A stretch of DNA of 64,000 nucleotides from Notamacropus eugenii (GCF_028372415.1 NC_092875.1:186133022-186197021); one strand, 5' to 3'. Positions 11,640 to 24,004 are shown, counted from the first letter of the stretch. Numbers and translations are program-made. Notes: generated by a model not told the origin, from the letters alone.

Positions 11640-11904
11640 TTGGAATGGGGGAATATTTGGGAGGAAAAATAATGACTTCAGTTTTGGACATACTGAGTTT
11701 AAGATATTTACAGGACATTCAGTTTGAGATGTCCAATAGGCGATTACAGATGCAAGAATAGAGGCCATCTAAAAGTCTAGGGATGGATAAGTAGATCTGA
11801 GAAGCATCAGCACAGAGATGATAACTGAATCCATGGGAGCTAATGGGATCGCCAAATGAGGGAAAAGAGAAAAGGGACAAGGTATTGTGTGTTTGTACGC
11901 TCAT
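11640..11904 (-). mobile_element. L2 RT fragment
   Basis: The minus strand translates as YHLCADASQIYLSIPRLLDG, a decayed version of the L2 HLYADDxQIYLS motif, followed by NRLLDIS. It is interrupted at 11905 by a SINE and continues at 12216. Confidence 0.75.
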
Positions 11905-12215
11905 CCTTCATTGACAAAGAAGACCATGCCATCAGAGAAATAATGACATGACTTGCACTTGACTTTGTTCTAATGAAGGAGGGCTGTGCAGGTCACCAGC
12001 CTCACTTCTCCTCCAGAACCATCTGAATCCAGTGACCAGATATTCATCACGATAACTGGAGATAACCCAGGATGAAGCAATTGAGGTTAAGTGACTTGCC
12101 CAAGGTCACACAGCTAGTGAGTATCAAGTGTCTGAGGTGAGATTTGAACTCAGGTCCTCCTGACTCCTGCACTGGTGCTCTATCCACTGTACCATCTAGC
12201 TGTCCTGTAGTGATG
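11905..12215 (-). mobile_element. composite CORE-SINE with the second type of 3' tail (tail B)
   Basis: On the minus strand: head ggacagctagatggtacagt, MIR-type core (ggtgaccttgggcaagtcac type), then a tail ending ggcatggtcttctttgtcaa. This tail differs from the common ccaagaaaaccccaaatggg tail. The tail alone occurs at 18930, 36990, 38915 and 42096. Confidence 0.8.
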
Positions 12216-12580
12216 AGGACAGAGTAATGTGGGACACCCATGGTTAATGGTACAGACCTGCATGAAATTCCAGCAAAGACTAAGAAGTAGTCCAGACAGA
12301 TAGGATGAGAACCAAGTAAGGGTATCATCCTGACTACCTAGAAAGAAGAGAGTATTAAGGAGAAGAAAGTCATAAAAAACATAAAAGGGTAAAGAAAGAT
12401 CAAGGACAACTATTGAGAAACAGCCATTGGATTTGGCAATTAAGAGATCATTGTTAACTTTTTTGGTGGAATAATGACACTAGAAGCCAGATTGTAGAGC
12501 ATTAAGAACATGAAAGGAGAGGAAATGGAGGCACTCACCTATTAGAGATGACTTTCTTAAGGAGTTAGCCCCCAGAGGCA
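12216..12580 (-). mobile_element. L2 fragment, continuation right of the SINE
   Basis: gtgggacacccatggttaat, and later ccattggatttggcaattaa and gatcattgttaac, are the complement of L2 RT sequence (GVPxGSV region and upstream). It is colinear with 11640-11904. Confidence 0.6.
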
Positions 12581-12710
12581 GAAGAGATATGGGTCCTAAG
12601 TAAGTCATGTAATATCTCTTTGCCTTTATTCCATTCTAAAGTCAAAATATGCTATTCATCTCATAAGACTGTAGCATAGAAAATGATTTGTAAACTATAT
12701 GTGATTTGTC

Positions 12711-12960
12711 ATGATGATGGTGATGGATGAAAATGGTGGTGGTGGTGATAATGGTGGTGGTGATAGTGGCGGTGGTGGTAATGGTGGTGGTGATAGTGGT
12801 GGTGGTGATAGTGGTGGCAGTGGTGATTATAATGGTGGTGATGATGATAATAGTAGTGGTGAAGATAATAATGGTGGTGATAGCTGTAAGAGTGATGGTG
12901 ATGGGGGTAGTGACAGTAGCAGCAGTGATGGTGATGGTGAAAATGGTGGTAGTGGTGGTT
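12711..12960. repeat. imperfect (GGT/GAT)n trinucleotide microsatellite
   Basis: About 250 bp of TGG/TGA units with GTA and GGC variants. It yields long frames of Gly/Asp or Val/Met/Ile in several frames, a sign of simple repeat and not of coding. Confidence 0.93.
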
Positions 12961-13059
12961 CTTTTTCTATAGCTAAGAAGCATTTTAAAACTTGAGAACT
13001 GAATCTTCTTTCACATCTCCTCAGATTATTAAAATGAACTTACTTTTGATGATAACAAT

Positions 13060-13245
13060 ATAAGAGATTTAGAGCTAGAAGGAAACTTGTAGGTCATGTA
13101 ACTCAGGCCTCTGTTTTACAGATGAGGAAATTGTGACCAAGAGAGATTTCGCCCATGTTCACAGAGACAGTAAGGAGCAGAGCTAGGATTTGAATTCAGG
13201 CCCTATGACTTCAAATCTAGCCAGCTGTTCTGCTGTATCAGGATG
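13060..13245 (-). mobile_element. MIR-related SINE
   Basis: ctgttttacagatgaggaaa, agctaggatttgaattcagg and ccctatgacttcaaatc. Confidence 0.6.
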
Positions 13246-13489
13246 CTTCCTTTAATTACCAGACCAGATAAAGACCATCAGTAAAGAAAAAGTGCTGCGA
13301 CATCTTGACTCTGCTGACATCTGTTATAGCATTTCACACTTTATTGAAAAGCCATAAAAAGTAATTAACAAGTCATTAGCAAGTTTTTAAAAGCTTCCTA
13401 ACATTTCTCCCCAAATTGCTAAGACAGGCATGTGACAGTGTAGTGACAAGCCAGTGTGCCTGGACCTTGATTAAAAACAAGGAATAAAG

Positions 13490-13700
13490 GCGAATGCAAA
13501 AAGTGTTGATTTGGGATCAATGATGTGGTTCACAGCTAGTAATTAACTGTGTGACTCTGGGCATGTCCTTTACTTCCCTTGAGCCCTGGTTTCTTGCTCT
13601 GTAACATGGTATTGAGCTACCTACTCCCCTGGGCTATCCTGAAAAGCAAATAATGTCAGAAATATGCAAAGTGATGCCAATTATTTGTAATTATAAAGTA
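13490..13700 (+). mobile_element. decayed MIR-type SINE
   Basis: attaactgtgtgactctggg, tcttgctctgtaacatggta and a degraded 3' half. Confidence 0.4.
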
Positions 13701-13704
13701 CCAA

Positions 13705-14350
13705 ATATATTTACTCATTTAGATACATTTAAATAACTATATTGACTCATTTAGAATTTTGGTGAATCCTCAATGAGGGTATTAGTAGAGAATAAATCAC
13801 ATCTTTATGACTTCATGATTGACTGAAAGACATGGACTCCCCCTGTGCTTACTGTTTGAAAATTTTTATTACAAGAAGTAACGAATTTGGTAGAGCAAAT
13901 CACTGCCTTCCAAGTTTTCTTCCAATAAGGTGCCTTCCCACACATACAGCAGTTATTCAAAATTCTGTGAAAAAAACAACAAAGACAAATTTGTTTCACA
14001 GTTGTCTGATCATTAATATCTGGGGAGACAAGAAAGGATCACCAAAAGAGTTCACCATCATCGCTGATAGAAACTATCCAGAGCAAAATCCAGATTGAAG
14101 AGATGTTCCCTACAGCTGGTGATACCCTTCACACTAGTAGTCTCAAACTCAAATAGTGGGGATTCACATACTGACTTAGAAAATCACAAAGGAATATTAT
14201 CTGTTATATTGTCTTTTTATTTATTTTGTTAAACATCTTTCAATTATATTTGAATCTAGTTTGGCAGAACTTGGGAGTTTTGCCGAATTTGACATTTCTG
14301 TTCCAGATCGGTGGTATTCAGATGAAATAGAAATGGACTCACTAATCCAT
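13705..14350. other. no feature recognised
   Basis: Overlapping open frames on both strands at 13805-14098 (64 and 88 codons) match nothing I recognise. Confidence 0.4.
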
Positions 14351-14353
14351 ACA

Positions 14354-14573
14354 TGAGGTAGCTAGGTGGTCCAATGGAGAGAGTGTTAGGTCTGGAGTCA
14401 GGAAAATTTCTTCCTGAGTTCAAATCTGGTCTCAGGCTCTAGCTATGTGACCCTAGACAAGTCATTTAACCCTGTTTACCTTGGTAAAATGAACCGGAAT
14501 GACAAACCACTCCAGGAAACCCCAAATGGGGTCATGAAGAGTTGGATATGACTGAACCACAACAATAATAAAT
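14354..14573 (+). mobile_element. CORE-SINE with tail A
   Basis: Head gaggtagctaggtggtccaa, core agctatgtgaccctagacaa, tail ccaaatggggtcatgaagag. Confidence 0.9.
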
Positions 14574-14574
14574 C

Positions 14575-15340
14575 CATATGTAGAAATCCCTAGAGCCTCA
14601 TTTTGACTTAGTTTTCAAATGTAATGTTATCTCTGTTTTTGTCTTTTGATTTATCTTTTGCATTTTAATCTGGTTTGGGCTTCACTCAGGAAGATTGAAC
14701 AGAATAGCAGGCATGGATTAGTTGCAATCTGCATCCCTGGAGGGAATGTATATATTAACGAGATAACAAATCCATTTGAGTATTAATCCTTCACAAAGTC
14801 CTGCTCTGCTATTTCGTGGCTGACAGGGTTACCAGTGGAATGTATACAGACTCCTCCTTCTAGAAAGGTTTTGAGAAACGTCTTATTGACAGATTGTGAT
14901 TACCTAACTATGAAGAGTTTCAACACAAGTCATTTGGCCATCAGACAATGAATTCTTCAACTATGAAACAAAGAAAAATACAAAATGGTGCCCAGTTTTC
15001 CATGGCTCTCATCTGTTTCTGCAGACTGCCACTGTAGAAGTGTGGCAGAGGGTTTAGATGATCAATAAATATTAATTTGACCTTTGTTATCACAAATGTA
15101 TGTCCCAGTGACCTAAACAAGCTGGTTCTACTGGAGGGAACAAACCACATCAATATCAACATTCTTGCTATGCATGATGAAGAAAAGGTGCTTTTTCCTC
15201 AATGTTATCACGTATGGATTTTGTTTATATTTTGTTTAAATTTTAAATGTACATGTTGGTTCTTCTAGTATTAGTAAATTCTTTTAGAGTAGGAATATTT
15301 TGTTATTGTTAATGTTATTTTTTTGTTTACTTTTGATCTT
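14575..15340. other. no feature recognised
   Basis: Mostly unassigned sequence with no coding signal. Confidence 0.4.
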
Positions 15341-15344
15341 TGTA

Positions 15345-15415
15345 CTCTGAGCTGGGGTATTGCCTCACTCATAGTAAGCAATTAATAAATAATTGTTGAT
15401 TAATTGCTAATTAGA
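15345..15415 (+). mobile_element. L2-type 3' end
   Basis: catagtaagcaattaataaa and ttgttgattaattg. Confidence 0.4.
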
Positions 15416-15714
15416 TAGCCTTAAGTGAATGAAGGATTGAGGTTAAACAGAGTAAAATAGGGTATTACATAGAGAAAATTGAGAATTTCTAGGTAAAGTG
15501 GATTACAGGGAAATCCCAGGGCAAACTATGCTCCTAGTCATTTTTTTTATTTAGGTGAAATCTGTGTAGAATGAACATCAAGGACAACTTTCGAGTGGAA
15601 AAATTATAACCTAAGAAGGCCACATGGAGCCTCGGGTGTGTATGAGGATGCAGGGGTGACCCTATTAATTTTGTCTAGGTGATAATACATCTATGGGAGA
15701 TACAGTGCCAGATA

Positions 15715-15835
15715 TAGCTGTGTGTAAGTTCTTTGAGGGCAAAGAATAATTTTTGTTTTGTTTTTACATTCCCCACTTCTAACCTAGAGCCTCCTACACA
15801 GTAGGTCCTTAAATCCTTGCTAGATTGTATTGGGT
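15715..15835 (+). mobile_element. L2 3' end
   Basis: taagttctttgagggcaaag, then cctacacagtaggtcc. Confidence 0.55.
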
Positions 15836-16169
15836 GTCATTTAGGGTTAATCATACATATCTCCCCGAGTCTCACTTATAAGCCCCCTTTCTCTATCAAG
15901 GAGTTAACTTCAGGGAAATTGGATGTAGTTTGAACAGCCCTTTACTATTTTCCTCTATTCAACTCAGTAGCACAGACACTTTCCCAAATCAGGGTGACCT
16001 TGTGTGCCCAAAGGAGAAGTCTTGAGGAACTCCACACTCTGAAACACTAAGGTTCAGTATTTTCTCTGAAACTCAGAGAGGAAGTAGCGATTAACACTAC
16101 AAAACCTGAACCTGCAAAGGGTGCCTTCATCACATGGGCTCCCCAATCCTGGGCTTGTTTTTTTCCTTT

Positions 16170-16425
16170 TATCGTTCATTTATTTCAGTTATGTCTGACT
16201 TTTCATGACCCCATTTGGGATTTTCTTGGCAAAGATACTGAAGTAGTTTGCCATTTCCTTCTCCATCTCATTTTACAAACTAGGAAACCAAGGCAAACAG
16301 GGTTAAGTCTATTGCCCAGGATCAGTCAGCTAATAAGTGTCTGAGGCTGGATTTGAAATCATGAAGAGGAGTCTTCCTGATTCCAAGCCCAGTGCTCTGA
16401 CCACTGCACCACCTAGATACCTATT
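16170..16425 (-). mobile_element. CORE-SINE with tail A
   Basis: ggattttcttggcaaagata, aataagtgtctgaggctgga and gaccactgcaccacctagat in antisense order. Confidence 0.87.
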
Positions 16426-16429
16426 GTCT

Positions 16430-17120
16430 TCCTAACTTTAGTGAAAACTGTTCTCCCTGTCCCACTCCAATCCTAATTCCTCTTCTTCCTCCTCTTCTCT
16501 CTTGTCTATGTTCTCTCATAGAATAAAAGCTCTTTCATTGCATAGGTTTATCCACTTCCTAGGGGCTTCACTTATGGGCCTTCTTTCCAATTTCCAGCCC
16601 ATTTTCTCTTCCTGTTGTACAAGTCTATGACAACATCCTTTAATCTTGTTCTTCAGAGTTCCTTGGCTGTTATGTGTCTGCTCATACTTCTCATGGTTCT
16701 CATCATTGCCCTCTGTGTGATACTTACCTTTCCTTCTTCTAACATTGTGATATTCCATACTCCACCGCCATCTAGGCACAGTGGTGAAATATTATTAAAG
16801 TATTAAAAACATAGGACTTGGCTTTCATGGCAAACTTGGAGTCATTAAAGGAACCGCAGTTTCTGGAAAGCAATACAACCTTTTCTATATCTGAAAGGGA
16901 CAGTATAAATGGACCTAGTGTTGAAAATGTAAAATACACAAAAAATAAATAGAAGCAAGTTTCTGGGGGTGAAAGGAACACTAAATACTGCGGGACTTAG
17001 GCAAGACCTCCCTGAGCCTTGACGTCAGCTAGGATTCTGCAAGGTAGATGTGAGGAGGGAGTATATTTTAGGGAGGAAAGCCTATACAAAGGCCATGGAA
17101 GATGGAACGTCATATGATCC
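16430..17120. other. no gene recognised
   Basis: A CT-rich patch at 16475-16505; otherwise unassigned. Confidence 0.4.
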
Positions 17121-17124
17121 TCAT

Positions 17125-17400
17125 AAAATGGACTGGAGGTCCTTCTTCCTGGCCATTCCCTTTGGACATTTTTCTGGCATATCAGTATCGTTCCTTGAAT
17201 GTGGCTTCTAGAATTGAGTACAATACTCCAAATGTCATATGCCTAGGGAAAAATATGGCATGAAAATTATCTTCTTAGCCCTAAATACTACTTAGGACAA
17301 TGCAGCCCAAGATTGTGTTAGCTGTCATACTGCGTTACTAACTCCTATGGAGCTTGTAGCTTGCTAAAACCCCAGAGTTATCTTCATCCATCATCATATA
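17125..17400 (-). mobile_element. L3/CR1 fragment (3' ORF region)
   Basis: gagtacaatactccaaatgt, gcagcccaagattgtgttag and aaaccccagagttatctt follow antisense L3/CR1 order. It is colinear with 18000-18570 across inserted SINEs. Confidence 0.55.
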
Positions 17401-17404
17401 ATAA

Positions 17405-17620
17405 AATGGAAAGAGTACAGTCTCTGGAGTAAGATGAACTAGGTTCATGTATCACATTGATGTATACTATTGTGACCCTAAGCAGGTTGTCCAGAAGCCT
17501 TGGACCTCAAATGCCACCACAAATATTTCTTAATGGTGTGACCCTGGGAAAGTCACTTCAGTTCTCTGGGTTTCTGCTTCCTCATCTGTAAAATGAATGC
17601 ATTGGATATGATGGCTTCCA
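17405..17620 (+). mobile_element. MIR-type SINE
   Basis: ggtgtgaccctgggaaagtc, tcctcatctgtaaaatgaat and a 'ggatatgatggcttcc' tail. Confidence 0.5.
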
Positions 17621-17870
17621 GCTAGGTGGAAAGAGCAGTGGATAGAGAGCCATGCCTGAAGTCAGGAAGACTCCTCTTTGTGAGTTCAAATCTGCCCCTC
17701 AGACACTTACTAGATGTATAATCCTGGACAAGTCATTTAACCCTTTTTGTCTCAGTTTCTTCATCTGTAAAATGAGCTCAAGAGAGAAATGGCAAACCAC
17801 TCCAGTGTCTTTGCCAAGAAAACTGCAAATAAGGTCATGAAGAGTTGGGCGTGACTGAGAAATGACTGAA
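17618..17870 (+). mobile_element. CORE-SINE with tail A, full length
   Basis: cagctaggtggaaagagcag, core, then gtctttgccaagaaaactgc and gactgagaaatgactgaag. Confidence 0.92.
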
Positions 17871-17999
17871 GTTCCTTTCCACTTGTAGGTGTATGATCCT
17901 ATGAGCTTGTGCTTATGATAATGACTTCTTTTTAGCTCAAATATTCAACTTTACATACGCCGATGTCATCTTCTGTTTTTGTTAAGATTCAGACTTTTG

Positions 18000-18570
18000 T
18001 TCTAATCTGTCAAGATATTTTTTGGTCTTGACATAGTCATCTCTTATGTTAGCTCTCCTCTCCAGCGTTGTGTCATCTGCAAATTTGATAAATGTGACAT
18101 CTTTGGCTCCAAATTCATTTGATTCAGTTCAACTTGACAAGCTGTTATTGAGTGCTGATAAAAAATGAAGCTGACAAGTACAGGGCCAAGGGCAGATTTC
18201 TGAGACTTTGGATTACAGACCTTCCTCCATGTTGACATTAACCATTCAATGACCTTCTTAGCATCCACTCATTTAACCATTTCTGAATACATCTAACAAT
18301 ACTGTTGTATAATGTACATCTTCCACTTTTGTTCACAAAGATGGCATGAGGCTTTAAATTATAGCTAAAGGACTTCCTTTATTGACCAATTTAATAAGCC
18401 TATCAAAAAAAGAAATGAGATTAGTTTGCATGATCTGCTTTTAATGAAGCCATGCTGTTTCTCGGTTAATTAGTGGTCACTGCTTTATCCTTGATTATTT
18501 TCCAGATCTTCAGTGGTCACTGTTGCTGTTACCCTCTGTAAACCAGATCTTCAGAGATCATGCCTGGAGC
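18000..18570 (-). mobile_element. L3/CR1 ORF fragment
   Basis: cgttgtgtcatctgcaaatt, gtacagggccaagggcagat, aaaagaaatgagattagttt and aatgaagccatgctgtttc are in antisense L3/CR1 order. Opposite-sense homology is seen with 29150-29290. Confidence 0.78.
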
Positions 18571-18929
18571 AGCTAAATGTCTCAGTTCCAACTCACTCCC
18601 ACAATGAGACTACACTCTTGAATTTTTTAAAATTTCATTTTTATTCTTATGAAATTGATTTTAAAAAATAGGCACAAGCGTGACCAAATGCAAAGAACAG
18701 AAAAAGAGGATTGTAAATAAAACCACAAATCCCTGTTTTGTACAAATCCATATATTAACCACATCTGAAAATGTCTCAGGTGGGAAGCTTGACTTATCGC
18801 CAGTCTTCTGGGGTATCAGTTGGTCATTGCATTAATTAGTTCTTGGTTATTGATTATGGTTTTTAAGCCTTCAAAGCTGTTTTCCTTTATAATGTTGTAA
18901 GTCATATAAATTGTTCTGGTTTTGATCAT

Positions 18930-19197
18930 TGCATTCTATGGGTATTGCCTCAGACAAACTGAGACTTGGGAAAGACCTTAGCTTAAAAAGGCAGAGGTTC
19001 CCCACTGCATCTGTGGCCATTGCCAGTCATTTTGACCTATGTCTAGCCACTGGACTCCAATGACTTTGGAGCAGATAGTGAGGCTTGTGACTTTGCATAA
19101 CTCTGTCTCACTTAAATCCAATTCCCTTGCAAGGCAAGACAAAATCCTCCTGATGTCATTGGTACTCTTTAAGAATGAAGGATGAACATTCTACATC
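18930..19197 (+). mobile_element. SINE tail-B element
   Basis: ccccactgcatctgtggcca, gactttggagcagatagtga and aagaatgaaggatgaacat. Same family as 36990 and 38915. Confidence 0.7.
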
Positions 19198-19450
19198 AGT
19201 TCACACAAGTCCTCCTAGGTTTCTCTGAATCTTTCCCTTTCATCAGCTTATGGTACAATAATATTTCATTCCATTTATTCATCAAAAATTGTTTAGTCAT
19301 CCCCTAACTGGTGGACACCCACTTTGTTTCCAGTTCTCTGCTATAATAAAAAAGTGATGCTATACATATTTTTGTCCAAATGGGTTCTTTACCTCTTTAT
19401 CTGCTCTTTGGGGTGTATGGCTAGCAAAGATATTTCTGGGTTAAAGGGTA
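19198..19450 (-). mobile_element. L1 late ORF2 fragment
   Basis: cccctaactggtggacaccc, atatttttgtccaaatgggt and tttctgggttaaagggtaca match antisense L1 ORF2 3' sequence. Confidence 0.65.
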
Positions 19451-19454
19451 CACA

Positions 19455-20265
19455 CTGTTCAGTGCAGGCCCTTAGTATCTCATGCCTAGATTATTGCAAT
19501 AGCCTGTTCATAAGTCTGCCTGCCTAAGTCTCTCCTCACTCTAATCCATTCTCCATTCAACTTCTAAAGGGATTTCCTAAAGCAGGGTTCTGATCCTACT
19601 ACACCCCCACCCTCCCCAATAAACTCCAGAATAAACACAAAAGGCTCTGTTTGGCATTCAAAGCCCTTCATAGCCTAACCTCTTCCTACATTTCTAATCT
19701 TCTTACATCTCATCCTCCAACACATACTCTTTGATCCAGTGATGCTGGCCTCCTGGCTACTCCATAAACAAGTAGCTCCATTTCTTGGCTCCAAGCAATC
19801 TCTCTGGCTGTCCCCCATGCTTGGAATGCTCTCCCTCCTCCACTGTGATTACTGACGTCCCTGGCTTCATTTTAAATCCCAACCAAAATTCCATTTTTTA
19901 GTGGGAGCCTTCCCCAACCCTTCCCAATTCTAGCACCTTTCCTGTGCTAATTATATATCCCATGTACAACTTGCTTTACACACATTTGTTTACATATTTC
20001 CTCCCCTATTAAATTGTAAGCTATTTCAAGGCAGGGATTATCTTTTGCCACTTCTTATATTCCCAGCACTTAGCCCAGTGCCTGACATAATAGATGTTTC
20101 ATAAATTTTTGTTACCTATTTATTTACACATTGTCTCCTCCATTACTATGGAAGCAGGGGCTGTTTTTTGTGTTTATGGGTTTTTTTGCCTTTTGGTATT
20201 TCTGGTACTTAGTACTTGCCTATCATATAGTAAGAGTTTAATAAATGTTCGTTGACAGACTCGTA
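19455..20265 (+). mobile_element. L2 3' ORF and 3' ends (two tandem ends)
   Basis: The L2 'SCLDYCNSL' region (tgcctagattattgcaatag) is followed by the C-terminal region (tttggcattcaaagcccttc) and a 3' end at about 20125. A second L2 3' end closes at 20230-20260 (tttaataaatgttcgttgac). Confidence 0.8.
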
Positions 20266-20339
20266 TAAAAATACATGGGAAGATGAATCTAATGTAGAGA
20301 ATTCTATTTGAGGGGCAGGGAAGGAAATAGGAGAAGGTG

Positions 20340-20745
20340 TTACAGAATCATAGTTAGAAGGGAGTGATGCTCCTTTGGCCACCTAGTCCAACACCCATCT
20401 GAAGAAGGAGTTCCTTGATAATATACCAACATGTGGTCACGCAGCCTTTGTTAAAAGACCTCCAATCAAGACAACTCACTACTTTCTGAGGCAGTCCATT
20501 CCATTTTTAGATAGCTTTACTCCTTAGGAAGTCTTCACTTATATCAAGCCCAAATTTTCCTCTTTATAGCTCCTACACATTTTTCCTAGTTCGATTTATT
20601 GGACACAAAGCAGAACAAATGTGGTCTCTCTTCCAGAGGACAGCTTTCAAAGCCTTGAAGTTATCTTGTCCTTCTTAAATCTTCTCTTCTCTGGGCTATG
20701 CATCCCCAGCCTTTGGAGACTAATTACCATTACAAGCTTCAGTAC
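20340..20745 (-). mobile_element. L3/CR1 3' end
   Basis: gaatcatagttagaagggag, gcagtccattccatttttag, atcaagcccaaattttcctc and aatcttctcttctctgggct are in antisense L3 order. Confidence 0.72.
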
Positions 20746-20749
20746 TTCA

Positions 20750-21970
20750 GTTGTTTAGGTAGAAAGCACAGACTGATTCCACAAGGATTTGGTGTCTGAA
20801 ACTCCTGTTTGATGAAAAGCACATGTATTATGCATGCTCAAAAACCATTGAAGGAGTAACTCTGTGGTGAAAGCTTCCCAAGAAATTTATTGGGTAGGTT
20901 TGGAGATTGGCCAAATGTATCTTACCCACTTCACATTTTGGCTTTTAGTCCCCCTTCATTGACAATATTTTTCAGATTTCAATACTGGATATCAGAACCC
21001 ATTTAAATATTTCACAAAAGCTTAATGGGGAGTCAGAACCAAATTAAACAAATGGCTAAGGGTTCAGCTGCTAGACCTTTACTTGAGCCATTACTGAGTT
21101 AGAAAAAAACCACAAAGTAATTTATATCTAACCTGTCTGCCCAGAGAGAGACCTCTATCTCAGCTCAATCCTCTAGGGCATGCTTAACCCATCTCAAATG
21201 ACGCATGAAGAGAAACATCTGTTCTTTGTCAAATAGGTACATAAGAACCATTTGAACTACAAACCCAAATCAATATCAAATGCATAACCTAGTGCATTTT
21301 AAATAGATCTGGGGGATACTGCAATGCAGAATTCATTACAAGTCATAAAATTTATTTACCCAGCTTAATGCTCAGTGGAGTCAAATTCCATCTTAAAAAT
21401 GGAGGGAAAGCAACATGTAATGGAGAGAATTGGAGGAGGTAAGAATTTAATAAAAGAGAAACCATACTTCACTGATCTCATCTCTTTCCTACATGATCTT
21501 GAGTCCTACTGTGATTTCTCATTCCTGTTCTCATAAGCCTCATAAGTTCCCTGTAGATCTCTTTCCAGTCTTTGAGTTGTCAGAATTTATCCCTTGCAGA
21601 ATTTGTGTTCCTCATTGACATATCTCTTTCTCTTCCCACTTCACTTGAAATCTCATTAGCCCATCTTCACCTTGCATTTTACCCTAGAAAGATACTTTCC
21701 TCATCTCTTTGGAGAAAAGTTCTTGTCCCTGTGACAATGAAAGATGGAGCTCTTCTCTCAGCTACTGTATTCAGGAATAGCTCTGCTGAACAGAGGTGCG
21801 AGGTTAGGGGAGGGCAGAAATGGTGAGGGTCCTGATGGTTTTTCTTAATCTTTTCTTTTACACAAACACAGAGCAAGGGACTGAGTCTGTAATTTTACTA
21901 TTATTAAGATTCCTGTAAGAGGAAACTCCCTTTTATCAATGTAAGTCAACAACTTCTCCTAAATCCATAG
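20750..21970. other. no gene or repeat recognised
   Basis: Unassigned. Short overlapping frames on both strands at 21572-21876 look like chance frames. Confidence 0.4.
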
Positions 21971-21974
21971 ATTT

Positions 21975-22105
21975 AGAATTGCTTAGACTAGAGCCCTGAG
22001 ACATTAAGTCATACACCCAGAATTAAATGTCAGAATGAGGATTGTAACCAGTTCTTCCTGGCTCTGAGTCTAGCTCCACTCAACCACTTCAACATCATGC
22101 TGCCT
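21975..22105 (-). mobile_element. MIR-related SINE
   Basis: gactagagccctgagacatt, then ttcttcctggctctgagtct. Confidence 0.5.
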
Positions 22106-22107
22106 TT

Positions 22108-22270
22108 CTCATCTATATCTATATCTATATCTATACATTATATATAGATATGTATAAAACATATATGTATATGTGTATATATGTGTATATACATGTGTAC
22201 ATATATGCACATACATACATTATGCACATGTATATATCTATGCCTATATCCATATATATTTAAATCTATC
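22108..22270. repeat. compound (TATC)/(TA)/(TG) microsatellite
   Basis: tatctatatctatatc, then tatatg/tatgtg units. Confidence 0.88.
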
Positions 22271-22529
22271 CTTTTGTGTCTACAAACAACAAAAGGTATT
22301 TAAGTAGAGGTTTTCAGAGTTAATGTACACCGAATTTAAGACTTACACAAATGTTAGACTAATATCTAAAGTCCTCTTCAGCTTAAGATTCCATGTTTCA
22401 ATGAATATTCTCAATGGTAACAAATTGAGAATGGCTTTTATTTGTAGAAATATCCCAGCAGAATTCAGAACATGGAACTGCAAAAAAGTTCTGCTCTCTC
22501 CAAAGGTTAACTAGTCCAGTACCAAAAGT

Positions 22530-22765
22530 AGGGATTCTTAACTTCAGATCCATGGAATCCTTGGGGGTCCATGGATAAGTTTCAGGAAGTTCATGAATTT
22601 TTAAAATTTTGATAATAGTATTTAAAATAACTGATTCACTATAAAGTCTTATATATTTAATTTTATGCTTTTAAAGACCTTATTCTGAGATGTCCGCAAG
22701 CTTCACTTGACTGCCAAGGGAGGTCCATGACACAAAAAAAATCTTAAGAACTTCTGACCTAAAGC
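22530..22765. mobile_element. hAT-type non-autonomous DNA transposon, candidate
   Basis: It starts agggattcttaacttcag and ends cttaagaacttctgac, imperfect inverted ends. Internal ggggtccatgg and ggtccatgac are also arranged as inverted motifs. Confidence 0.5.
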
Positions 22766-23026
22766 ATTTTGGAAGAAGGTATTATGAAATATGACAGATA
22801 AAAAATGAAGTTCAAAGTGGTTCAGCTCTTTTCTTCATTTCAACATGATGAAACCATCTATGACTCCCATGGTTTTATATGGGATGAATTCATAACCTCA
22901 TCAATGACAGGACTCTCTTCAGCATACAGATCATTACTCACTCACTCTTTCTTATGCTGTGTTATTTTTGTGCATGTATTTTCACAAATGTACTTAATAT
23001 ACTGAAAGATTCTGGTTCTTTTAGTA

Positions 23027-23941
23027 CAGTCAATCCTCAACTTTCATGCGAGTAATGTTCCTAGAAAATGGCATGAAAGTAAAATCACAAATGCTGATAC
23101 CTTGAACATATGGGAAATTAGGGGTTAGATTCTTGCAACCACTAAAAACTATAATTTTTCACTAGAGATTGTTTAAAATACACTTTTCTACATATGATTC
23201 TTTGCAACAAAATATTAATTTTGGTAAAAAGCACTTTCCTTAATACAGTAATCATGAAATAACCCATTGAATCCAGTACACAAAATAAAATTGGTAACAT
23301 GCAAAACATTTTTTCTTGCTAGTATTTCTCTAGAATTCTGTGAAACTTTGGTGCTAACATTTTAATAAAAAAGTGATTTCAGACAATATTTACTTTTCAA
23401 TACACATGAAATCTACAACACCATAAATTCTGTATGGCAAATAAAATGCTTAAGATAATCTTAAGATTTTTAAGATACTGTGTCTGATGGCAGCGTAAGG
23501 GTATTGTATTGTGTATTATATTGCTGTAAAATTGCCACCCTCTGAAAACCAAGGAACAGGTGGTTAGGACTTTAGTTGCTGCTGTCAGAAGATACTGAGA
23601 CAGGCCTTAACATCATCCTAAAGCCCAAAGAACTTATACCACTCTTTGGGGGCATAATTGCAATACAAAACATGAGTTTTAAAGGCAAGCAATGAAAATA
23701 TACAATGCGTGAATTGAGAGCTCTTTATAGCAGTAGGGTGGATGTGACTAGTGTCTGGCCTAGAAGGATACCCAGAATACCTCCACAAACTTGCCATATC
23801 CCATGTTTCATTTTTTCTCTCTTATTGTCCATAGCTGCAAATGTGAACAGCTGCCAGTGCAAAAGTGAAAATGATGCTACTAATAAAATCATTGGAATGC
23901 TTCAAGTAGCAAATAAATGCATGTGTATTAAGAATTGACTA
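23027..23941. mobile_element. Tigger/pogo-like DNA transposon remnant, candidate
   Basis: The left end cagtcaatcctcaac and right end ttaagaattgacta are imperfect inverted repeats. TA lies directly outside both (23025-23026 and 23942-23943). It is about 915 bp and non-coding. Confidence 0.5.
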
Positions 23942-24004
23942 TATCTTGGGGCTCCCAGTACAATCTTTGGGTTGTTCACCTATTATACTGGGTTGCTGTG
24001 CGAT

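Noticed and set aside
12642-12995. Long Thr/Ile-rich, Gly/Asp-rich and Val-rich frames on both strands
   Set aside because: They are translations of the GGT/GAT microsatellite in different frames, not genes.
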